Source: an uncultured Shinella sp. (GTDB lineage: Bacteria > Pseudomonadota > Alphaproteobacteria > Rhizobiales > Rhizobiaceae). Taken from it: 6,724 nucleotides of DNA. The DNA is taken from positions 1-6,724 of the forward strand of contig NZ_CAMLFY010000177.1 in NCBI RefSeq assembly GCF_946479415.1, read 5' to 3'. Positions 1 through 6,724 of the stretch are shown here, one piece after another. A program made the translations under genes and the position numbers. Positions within the stretch are counted from its first letter, which is position 1. The number at the start of each line of letters is the position of its first letter. Below the pieces are notes generated by a model. The model saw nothing but the letters and a program-made list of their open reading frames with translations, had not been told where the DNA came from and did no database searches.

Positions 1-2159
<2,159 letters not shown>

Positions 2160-2195
2160 GGTGTCCAGCGTCAGAAGTCGTTGCGCATTCTTAAA

Positions 2196-2231
2196 AGGGG
2201 TAGGCCCCTATGTAGGGATTGATCGGGGCCT
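2196..2231 (-). repeat. overlapping inverted repeats in the uvrA leader
   Basis: Three mutually exclusive hairpins share one C-run: AGGGG (2196-2200) with CCCCT (2205-2209); CCCTA (2206-2210) with TAGGG (2213-2217); and AGGCCCC (2202-2208) with GGGGCCT (2225-2231). If uvrA is transcribed from the LexA-box region, these lie in its 5' untranslated leader, 37-72 nt before the start codon. The repeats are directly visible; any regulatory role is inference. Confidence 0.45.
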
Positions 2232-2275
2232 GTCCATTGCGCGGTCAGAAGATTCCGTGCCCGTTTCCGATTCGG

Positions 2276-2304
2276 TTGACAAGAGTGTAGGGAATTATTA
2301 GAAC
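2276..2304 (+). promoter_or_regulatory. probable ssb promoter (-35 TTGACA, -10 TAGAAC)
   Basis: A perfect -35 hexamer TTGACA (2276-2281) is followed after 17 bp by a weak -10-like TAGAAC (2299-2304). The -10 overlaps the LexA box, the geometry expected for a LexA-repressed promoter. The predicted transcript would have a leader of roughly 140 nt before the ssb ATG. On the opposite strand, the AT-rich TAATAATT (2300-2293) could serve as the -10 of uvrA, but no good -35 is seen at normal spacing for it. Confidence 0.5.
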
Positions 2305-2315
2305 AAAAAAAGAAC
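2301..2315. promoter_or_regulatory. LexA (SOS) operator shared by uvrA and ssb
   Basis: The sequence reads GAAC, seven A residues, GAAC on the plus strand, which is GTTC-N7-GTTC on the minus strand. This is a perfect match to the direct-repeat LexA box known from alphaproteobacteria, which differs from the palindromic CTGT-N8-ACAG box of E. coli. It sits between the divergent uvrA and ssb genes, 142 bp from the uvrA start and 137 bp from the ssb start, and overlaps the probable ssb -10. One bound LexA could therefore repress both genes. In E. coli a single SOS box also serves divergent uvrA and ssb. Confidence 0.92.
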
Positions 2316-2357
2316 GAAATTTCGCAATTGATCTGTGGATTATCCCTTTTGCGGGGC

Positions 2358-2428
2358 GGCGCGGCGGCGCGGCAGCCGATAAGATGCCGCATTCGTGTAG
2401 TGAAATGATGTCGGGCGCCATGAGCCCG
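2358..2428 (+). repeat. tandem GC repeat and small hairpin in the ssb leader
   Basis: GGCGCGGC occurs twice in perfect tandem (2358-2365 and 2366-2373), and a small hairpin CGGGC (2412-2416) / GCCCG (2424-2428) lies 23 nt before the ssb ATG. Both would be in the ssb mRNA leader. They could merely reflect high G+C content; no function is assigned. Confidence 0.35.
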
Positions 2429-2451
2429 GCGCGACAACGGGAAGTACGGGT

Positions 2452-2979
2452 ATGGCTGGAAGCGTCAACAAGGTGATCTTGATCGGGAACGTGGGTGCGG
2501 ACCCGGAAATCCGGCGCACGCAATCCGGTACGCCGATCGCCAACCTGCGCATCGCGACATCGGAAACCTGGCGCGACCGCAACAGCGGCGAGCGCCGCGA
2601 GAAGACCGAATGGCACACCGTCGTCGTCTTCAACGAGGGCCTGTGCAAGGTCGTCGAGCAATATGTGAAGAAGGGCGCCAAGCTTTATATCGAGGGCGCG
2701 CTGCAGACCCGCAAGTGGCAAGACCAGAACGGCAACGACCGGTATTCGACGGAAATCGTGCTGCAGGGCTTCAATTCGACGCTGACCATGCTGGATGGAC
2801 GCGGCGAAGGCGGCGGTGCGGGCCGGGGCGGCAACGATTTCGGCGGCGGCGCGCCGAGCTACGACGATTACGGCTCGCGTCCGTCGTCGGGCGGTGGAAG
2901 CAGCAGCGGCGGCGGTGGCAACCGCTCGGGCGGCGGTGGCTCGCTGTCGCGCGATATGGATGACGACATTCCGTTCTGA
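2452..2979 (+). CDS. ssb: single-stranded DNA-binding protein
   Basis: SSB is the homotetrameric protein that coats single-stranded DNA during replication, recombination and repair and recruits partner enzymes. The 175-residue product matches the usual bacterial SSB length (E. coli 178). Residues 1 to about 113 form the OB fold (start [20 protein letters not shown]), with the DNA-stacking aromatics W40, W54, F60 and W89 at or one off the E. coli positions. Residues 115-168 are a flexible linker very rich in Gly and Ser. The last six residues, DDDIPF, are the conserved acidic tip that binds partner proteins. A GGGAAG-type Shine-Dalgarno sequence lies 7-8 nt before the ATG. The gene diverges from uvrA across a LexA box, so it should be damage-inducible above a basal level, and it ends at a strong intrinsic terminator. 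Confidence 0.99.
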   Translation: MAGSVNKVILIGNVGADPEIRRTQSGTPIANLRIATSETWRDRNSGERREKTEWHTVVVFNEGLCKVVEQYVKKGAKLYIEGALQTRKWQDQNGNDRYSTEIVLQGFNSTLTMLDGRGEGGGAGRGGNDFGGGAPSYDDYGSRPSSGGGSSSGGGGNRSGGGGSLSRDMDDDIPF

Positions 2980-2988
2980 GAACGGACG

Positions 2989-3015
2989 AAAGGCCGGCCA
3001 CGAGCCGGCCTTTTT
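2989..3015 (+). terminator. Rho-independent terminator of ssb
   Basis: AAAGGCCGGC (2989-2998), loop CACGA, then GCCGGCCTTT (3004-3013), a perfect 10-bp stem with a run of five T residues at 3011-3015. It starts 10 nt after the ssb stop codon and should end the ssb transcript. It lies only 38 nt before the downstream cupin ATG. Confidence 0.92.
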
Positions 3016-3053
3016 CTTTGGTGCAGTCGATTGCGCGGGAGGCGCGGTGGGGC

Positions 3054-3455
3054 ATGGAAAAGACCGAGACGGACGTGCTTTTCCTCCGGCCGGGCGAGGG
3101 GCGAACCTATGCGCTCGGGCGCATGAATGCCGTCTTCAAGGCCGATCACGGTGAGACGGACAATGCCTATTGCGTTTCCGAATGGTGGCTGGAGCCGAGG
3201 ACATCGGGACCGGGCGCCCATTCCCATGCGGACAATGTCGAACTCTTCTACGTACTTTCAGGCGTGGCGAGCATTCTGGCCGGCGAGGACTGGCTGGAGG
3301 CGCCGACCGGCAGCTTCGTGCGCATTCCCGCAAGCGTGATGCACGATTTCGAAAACCGGACGGAGGAACGTGTCGGCCTGCTCAACGTGTTTCTGCCCGG
3401 CGGTTTCGAGGAGAACATGCCTTCCATCGTCAAATGGTTTGCGGACAATCCCTGA
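3054..3455 (+). CDS. small single-domain cupin protein
   Basis: A 133-residue cupin_2-type beta-barrel protein, probably cytoplasmic, with no signal peptide. Cupin motif 1 is seen as H56-x-H58-x4-E63-x6-G70 (GAHSHADNVELFYVLSG). Motif 2 begins at G86 and includes P92, H97 and N101 (PASVMHDFEN). H56, H58, E63 and H97 form a complete set of metal ligands, so binding of a divalent metal is likely. Stand-alone cupins include dioxygenases, isomerases and sugar- or ligand-binding proteins, and the sequence does not show which applies. I chose the ATG at 3054 because GGGAGG (3037-3042) lies upstream and because the alternatives, TTG 3018 and GTG 3021, sit at the T-tract of the ssb terminator. The gene has little room for its own promoter. 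A 7-bp hairpin (3482-3506) lies 26 nt after its stop. Confidence 0.85.
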   Translation: MEKTETDVLFLRPGEGRTYALGRMNAVFKADHGETDNAYCVSEWWLEPRTSGPGAHSHADNVELFYVLSGVASILAGEDWLEAPTGSFVRIPASVMHDFENRTEERVGLLNVFLPGGFEENMPSIVKWFADNP

Positions 3456-3473
3456 TGCCGGGTGCGGCCTTAT

Positions 3474-3554
3474 GTGCCTTCAGGCTCTGACGAGAGCGAA
3501 GAGCCTTTGCGAAGAAGCGTTTGGCTGTCGCTTTCGCCGTTTCTGGAAGGGCAC
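3474..3554. other. possible structured RNA element (three-way junction)
   Basis: An outer pair GTGCCTTC (3474-3481) / GAAGGGCAC (3546-3554) makes 8 bp with one bulged G. It encloses two hairpins: AGGCTCT (3482-3488) / AGAGCCT (3500-3506), and GCGAAGAAGCG (3509-3519) / CGCTTTCGC (3529-3537), which makes 9 bp with a 2-nt bulge. The pairings were found by eye. It could be the 3' end of the cupin mRNA, the leader of kptA, or a small RNA on either strand. It has no tRNA features. No matching Rfam family comes to mind. Confidence 0.35.
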
Positions 3555-3765
3555 AAGCGGCGCCAAAGGGCAGGGCGGACGCTCCAGGCTTTTTTGGCGC
3601 TCTCGTCCATTCGCCGTTGCCTTACCACGCGTAGGAGAAGGAATTTATCGGGCGGATAGGCTTCCTAGTCGATTGCCAAAGCCTTGAAAGACGTAGCGAA
3701 TAGATGCGCGCGGTGGTGCGTTTCCGCTGCACTGACACGGATTGCAGCTGCGGCAGATGCAGGTC

Positions 3766-3770
3766 GAGGA
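3766..3770 (+). promoter_or_regulatory. probable ribosome binding site of kptA
   Basis: GAGGA ends 4 nt before the ATG at 3775. The spacing is rather short, but this is the best Shine-Dalgarno match near any of the three in-frame starts (TTG 3742, ATG 3757, ATG 3775), and it supports ATG 3775. Confidence 0.45.
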
Positions 3771-3774
3771 TCGT

Positions 3775-4308
3775 ATGAGCAAGGATATCAGCAAATTTCT
3801 CAGCCTCGTGCTCCGGCATGAGCCGCAGGCGATCGGTATCACGCTGGATGCGGGCGGCTGGGTGGCGGTGGACGAGCTGATCGCCAAGGCGCGGCTTGCG
3901 GGGCGCGACATCGATGAGGTGCGGCTGCGCGCCGTCGTCGCCGAAAGCGACAAGCAGCGCTTCACGCTTTCCGAAGACGGGCTGCGCATCCGGGCCGCGC
4001 AGGGGCATTCGGTGCCTGTCGATCTCGGTCTTATGCCGATCGCGCCGCCGGACACTCTGTATCACGGAACGGCGGTTAGCGCGCTGGAGGCGATCCTGCG
4101 GGAAGGCCTGCTGCCGCAGGGGCGGCAGAAGGTGCATCTTTCGGCGGACACTATGACGGCCGGAAAGGTTGGCCAGCGGCACGGCAAGCCTGTCGTGCTG
4201 ACGGTTGCGGCCGAACAGATGCAGGCCGATGGTCTCGTGTTCTGGCAGGCGGAGAATGGCGTCTGGCTGACGGATGCCGTGCCGCCGGCCTATCTCTCGC
4301 AGCCCTAG
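3775..4308 (+). CDS. kptA: RNA 2'-phosphotransferase (Tpt1/KptA family)
   Basis: KptA/Tpt1 moves an internal RNA 2'-phosphate to NAD+, giving 2'-OH RNA, ADP-ribose 1'',2''-cyclic phosphate and nicotinamide. The 177-residue protein is close to E. coli KptA (184). It opens with the family signature MSKDISKFLSLVLRHEP, including catalytic R14-H15. The N-terminal winged-helix-like lobe contains GWVAVDELI (28-36) and ends in IRAAQGHS (72-79) with R73. The C-terminal ADP-ribosyltransferase lobe starts at LYHGT (95-99), carries R117 and the KVHLS stretch (119-123), and closes with VWLTDAVPPAYL. These match the Arg-His-Arg-Arg set essential in yeast Tpt1. In-frame ATG 3757 or TTG 3742 would add 6 or 11 residues, but the family N-terminus favours 3775. 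In yeast the substrate is spliced tRNA; the bacterial substrate is unknown. The gene converges on marC with a 5-bp gap. Confidence 0.95.
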   Translation: MSKDISKFLSLVLRHEPQAIGITLDAGGWVAVDELIAKARLAGRDIDEVRLRAVVAESDKQRFTLSEDGLRIRAAQGHSVPVDLGLMPIAPPDTLYHGTAVSALEAILREGLLPQGRQKVHLSADTMTAGKVGQRHGKPVVLTVAAEQMQADGLVFWQAENGVWLTDAVPPAYLSQP

Positions 4309-4313
4309 GCGCG

Positions 4314-4943
4314 TCAGAGTGCGAAGGCCGATTTCACCCCGTCCACGACGAACTGCACCGCCAATGCTGCCAGGATGACGCCGAGCAGGCGCGTCAGGAT
4401 GGCCCGGCCGGTATTGCCGAGGAAGCGGTCGATACGGTCGGCGATGACGAGCGCCAGGAACAGGATGCCGATGCAGAGCGCGAGAACGCCGATGAGAGCG
4501 GTGCGTTCGATAGCGGAGGGGAAGGAGCCCGACAGCAGGATCGTCGCGGAGATCGCGCCGGGGCCGGCAATCAGCGGCAGGGCGAGCGGGAAGACGGCGA
4601 TATTGTGGATGTGATCGCGGGTAATCGCCACCTCGCTGGTCTTCTCCTTGCGCTCGTTGCGACGCTCGAAGATCATTTCGAAGGCGATCCAGAAGAGCAG
4701 CAGGCCGCCGGCTATGCGGAAGGCGCCGATGGAGATGCCGAGCAGCGATAGCACGCCGGCACCCGTCAGCGCGAAGACGGCGAGGATGCAAAACGCGATG
4801 ATGGAGCCGCGCAGTGCCACCTGCTTGCGTTGCGGCCGCGTCATGCCCACAGTGAGGCCGAGGAAGATCGGCGCGAGGCCGGGCGGATCGAGGGTCACGA
4901 GCAGCGTCGTGATCGCATTGACCACGAGATCGATATTGAGCAT
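4314..4943 (-). CDS. MarC family integral membrane protein
   Basis: A 209-residue inner-membrane protein of the MarC (UPF0056) family, whose function is unknown. The early link of E. coli MarC to multiple antibiotic resistance was later withdrawn, so the name should not be read as a drug pump. Six hydrophobic segments are visible, at about residues 6-29, 44-65, 69-91, 114-136, 147-168 and 182-203. Family landmarks are DPPGLAPIF (19-27), FRIAGGLLLFWIAFEMIF (75-92) and FPLALPLIAGPGAI (118-131), with a charged loop (93-110) between segments 3 and 4. The length matches the usual 200-220 residues. ATG 4943-4941 is preceded by a good Shine-Dalgarno sequence. Its stop codon lies 5 bp from that of convergent kptA, and no terminator fits between them. 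Confidence 0.93.
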   Translation of the reverse strand: MLNIDLVVNAITTLLVTLDPPGLAPIFLGLTVGMTRPQRKQVALRGSIIAFCILAVFALTGAGVLSLLGISIGAFRIAGGLLLFWIAFEMIFERRNERKEKTSEVAITRDHIHNIAVFPLALPLIAGPGAISATILLSGSFPSAIERTALIGVLALCIGILFLALVIADRIDRFLGNTGRAILTRLLGVILAALAVQFVVDGVKSAFAL

Positions 4944-4951
4944 GTCAGGCG

Positions 4952-4959
4952 TTCCCCTC
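4952..4959 (-). promoter_or_regulatory. ribosome binding site of the marC-family gene
   Basis: On the minus strand, GAGGGGAA ends 8 nt before the ATG at 4943. This spacing and match support the chosen start. Confidence 0.65.
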
Positions 4960-5105
4960 GCCGTTGAGCGACCGCTATGGACGGCCTTGCCGCCCCATTG
5001 TTAGGCGAGCGTGGCAAGGAAGGGAAGGGTGGCCGAAAAGTGGCCATGAAAATGCGCAAATTGGCGGATTTCCTGGGAAAAGCCTGTTCACAACCCCTCG
5101 TGAAA

Positions 5106-5135
5106 TTGGCGCTTCAAGCCTCGGTAGGCTATAAA
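5106..5135 (+). promoter_or_regulatory. probable gyrA promoter (-35 TTGGCG, -10 TATAAA)
   Basis: TTGGCG (5106-5111) and TATAAA (5130-5135) are separated by 18 bp, which predicts a start of transcription near 5142 and a leader of about 30 nt before the gyrA TTG. The spacer carries an inverted repeat AGCCT-CGGT-AGGCT (5117-5130) whose right arm runs into the -10. It is the best sigma-70-like pair in the 228-bp gap, judged by eye. Confidence 0.5.
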
Positions 5136-5171
5136 ATTGCATCTGATTCTGAACAACGATCGTGACCGAAA

Positions 5172-6724
5172 TTGACAGAACAATCGACACCCGGCGGCAA
5201 GACCCCTCCCGGCATTGAGCCGATTTCCATCATCGACGAAATGCAGCGGTCCTATCTCGATTACGCCATGAGCGTCATCGTGTCCCGCGCGCTGCCCGAT
5301 GTGCGCGACGGTCTGAAGCCCGTGCACCGGCGCATTCTCTACTCGATGAGCGAGATGGGCGTCGACTGGAACAAGAAATACGTTAAATCGGCCCGCGTGA
5401 CCGGTGACGTGATGGGTAAATACCATCCGCACGGCGACTCGGCGATCTACGACGCCCTGGCGCGCATGGCGCAGGACTGGTCGCTCCGCCTGCCGCTGAT
5501 CGACGGTCAGGGCAATTTCGGCTCGATCGACGGCGACCCGCCGGCCGCCCAGCGTTACACGGAATGCCGCCTTGAGAAGGCCGCGCATTCCCTGCTCGAC
5601 GACCTCGACAAGGAAACGGTCAATTTCCGCGACAACTACGACGGCACGATGAGTGAGCCCGTCGTCGTTCCCGCGAAGTTCCCGAACCTCTTGGTCAATG
5701 GCGCGGGCGGCATCGCCGTCGGCATGGCGACGAACATCCCGCCGCACAATCTTTCCGAAGTCATCAACGGCTGTATCGCGCTGATCGACAATCCGGCAAT
5801 CGAGCTGCTCGACCTGATGCAGCACATTCCGGGCCCGGATTTCCCGACGGGCGCGCTGATCCTCGGCCGCGCCGGCATCCGCCAGGCCTATGAGACCGGC
5901 CGCGGCTCCGTCGTCATGCGCGGCCGCGCCACCATCGAGCCGATGCGCGGCGACCGCGAGCAGATCATCATCACCGAAGTTCCCTTCCAGGTGAACAAGG
6001 CGACGATGATCGAGAAGATGGCCGAACTGGTGCGCGACAAGCGCATCGAGGGCATTTCCGATCTGCGCGACGAGTCCGACCGCGACGGCTACCGCGTCGT
6101 CATCGAGCTGAAGCGCGATGCCAATGCCGACGTCATCCTCAACCAGCTCTATCGCTACACGCCGCTGCAGACCTCCTTCGGCTGCAACATGGTGGCGCTG
6201 AACGGCGGCAAGCCGGAGCTGATGACGCTGCTCGACATGCTGCGCGCCTTCGTCTCCTTCCGCGAGGAAGTCGTCAGCCGCCGCACGAAGTACCTGCTGC
6301 GCAAGGCGCGCGACCGCGCTCATGTCTTGGTGGGTCTCGCCATCGCCGTCGCGAATATCGACGAGGTGATCGCGCTGATCCGCCGCGCGCCCGATCCGCA
6401 GACGGCGCGCGAGCAGTTGATGGAGCGCCGCTGGCCGGCCAAGGACGTCGACGTGCTGATCAAGCTCATCGACGACCCGCGTCACCGCATCAACGAGGAC
6501 CTGACCTACAACCTCTCCGAAGAGCAGGCCCGCGCCATCCTCGAACTGCGTCTCGCCCGTCTCACGGCACTGGGTCGTGACGAAATCGACGAGGAACTCA
6601 ACAAGATCGGCGAAGAGATCAAGGATTACCTCGATATCCTCTCCTCGCGCCTGCGCATCATGACCATCGTCAAGGATGAGCTCGCCGCCGTGCGCGACGA
6701 GTTCGGCACGCCGCGCCGCACCGA
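5172..6724 (+). CDS. gyrA: DNA gyrase subunit A (partial, C-terminus off the right edge)
   Basis: GyrA forms, with GyrB, the A2B2 type II topoisomerase that negatively supercoils DNA. The 517 complete codons cover the winged-helix and tower breakage-reunion core and part of the coiled coil; the DNA-wrapping beta-pinwheel domain is off the edge. The catalytic tyrosine is Y129 in AAQRYTE (E. coli Y122). The quinolone-resistance region reads [11 protein letters not shown], keeping S90 and D94 (E. coli S83 and D87), the sensitive-type residues. [15 protein letters not shown] and the coiled-coil motif [20 protein letters not shown] are also seen. The start is TTG at 5172, giving [20 protein letters not shown]. 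The next in-frame ATG (5241) would delete the conserved N-terminal arm, and an in-frame TGA at 5163-5165 excludes anything further upstream. No clear Shine-Dalgarno sequence precedes the TTG. Confidence 0.98.
   Translation, partial: MTEQSTPGGKTPPGIEPISIIDEMQRSYLDYAMSVIVSRALPDVRDGLKPVHRRILYSMSEMGVDWNKKYVKSARVTGDVMGKYHPHGDSAIYDALARMAQDWSLRLPLIDGQGNFGSIDGDPPAAQRYTECRLEKAAHSLLDDLDKETVNFRDNYDGTMSEPVVVPAKFPNLLVNGAGGIAVGMATNIPPHNLSEVINGCIALIDNPAIELLDLMQHIPGPDFPTGALILGRAGIRQAYETGRGSVVMRGRATIEPMRGDREQIIITEVPFQVNKATMIEKMAELVRDKRIEGISDLRDESDRDGYRVVIELKRDANADVILNQLYRYTPLQTSFGCNMVALNGGKPELMTLLDMLRAFVSFREEVVSRRTKYLLRKARDRAHVLVGLAIAVANIDEVIALIRRAPDPQTAREQLMERRWPAKDVDVLIKLIDDPRHRINEDLTYNLSEEQARAILELRLARLTALGRDEIDEELNKIGEEIKDYLDILSSRLRIMTIVKDELAAVRDEFGTPRRT

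Larger units (their letters stand above)
3456..3774. other. 319-bp intergenic region between the cupin gene and kptA, rich in inverted repeats
   Basis: I see no convincing gene here: the short ORFs that cross it have Arg-rich, low-information translations and no domain I recognise. It contains a cluster of inverted repeats at 3474-3554 (listed separately), a perfect 8-bp inverted repeat GCGCCAAA/TTTGGCGC at 3560-3567 and 3593-3600, and GCTGCA/TGCAGC at 3726-3731 and 3743-3748 just before kptA. A weak promoter-like pair, TTGCCA (3674-3679) with GAATAG (3698-3703), is possible but not persuasive. Confidence 0.6.

Noticed and set aside
3018..3053. Longer cupin protein from TTG 3018 or GTG 3021
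   Set aside because: These starts lie at the T-tract of the ssb terminator and add about 12 residues with no family character; ATG 3054 has an upstream GGGAGG.
3370..3687. Short plus-strand frames across the cupin-kptA gap (also 3462-3659)
   Set aside because: Arg/Ser-rich translations, no recognisable domain, no convincing ribosome binding site, and they run over inverted repeats. I could not support them as genes or as remnants of one.
3622..4791. A 389-codon open frame on the minus strand
   Set aside because: It overlaps kptA on the opposite strand and marC in another frame of the same strand. Both real genes have clear family motifs, while this frame gives an Arg/His-rich translation.
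5086..5100. GTTC at 5086-5089 as a possible second LexA box near gyrA
   Set aside because: Seven bases later the sequence is CTCG, not GTTC, so the direct repeat is absent.
4977..5165. A 62-codon plus-strand frame before gyrA
   Set aside because: It spans the marC/gyrA control region including the likely gyrA promoter, has no good ribosome binding site and resembles no family I know.
5427..5453. Possible quinolone-resistance change in GyrA
   Set aside because: The codons encode [10 protein letters not shown], with Ser and Asp at the E. coli 83 and 87 positions, which is the sensitive-type sequence.
5088..6485. A 465-codon open frame on the minus strand
   Set aside because: It is antisense to gyrA, with a low-complexity Asp/Arg/Val/Ala-rich translation typical of complement frames; gyrA is unambiguous here.

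Overview
The window looks like a housekeeping stretch of an alphaproteobacterial chromosome, most likely Rhizobiaceae (Sinorhizobium/Rhizobium/Agrobacterium-like). The evidence is the high G+C content, GyrA and UvrA sequences that resemble the rhizobial versions as I remember them, and a LexA operator of the alphaproteobacterial direct-repeat form (GTTC-N7-GTTC). No insertion sequence, CRISPR array, tRNA or rRNA was recognised.

Layout. Positions 1-2159 (minus strand) hold the N-terminal three quarters of uvrA, the damage-recognition ATPase of nucleotide excision repair; its C-terminus lies beyond the left edge. Positions 2160-2451 form an AT-rich divergent control region. It contains a perfect LexA box (2301-2315) that overlaps the probable ssb promoter and faces uvrA on the other side. 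ssb (2452-2979, plus) encodes single-stranded DNA-binding protein and ends in a strong intrinsic terminator (2989-3015). A small single-domain cupin gene (3054-3455, plus) follows. Next comes a 319-bp gap rich in inverted repeats (3456-3774), part of which can be drawn as a compact three-way junction. kptA (3775-4308, plus) encodes an RNA 2'-phosphotransferase. It converges, with 5 bp between the stop codons, on a MarC-family membrane protein gene (4943-4314, minus). A 228-bp control region then leads into gyrA (5172 to the right edge, plus), which starts with TTG and is cut after 517 codons.

How the genes relate. uvrA and ssb form a DNA-damage pair under a shared SOS operator, the same arrangement as in E. 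coli. gyrA is an essential topoisomerase subunit with its own promoter. The cupin, KptA and MarC genes have no evident link to DNA repair and look like independent units. KptA is the least expected, because bacteria lack the tRNA-splicing pathway that gives this enzyme its substrate in yeast.

I did not find a convincing new multi-gene system. The points most worth checking are the structured intergenic region before kptA, the overlapping inverted repeats in the uvrA leader, the UvrA first zinc module with Ser in place of one Cys, and the weakly signalled TTG start of gyrA.
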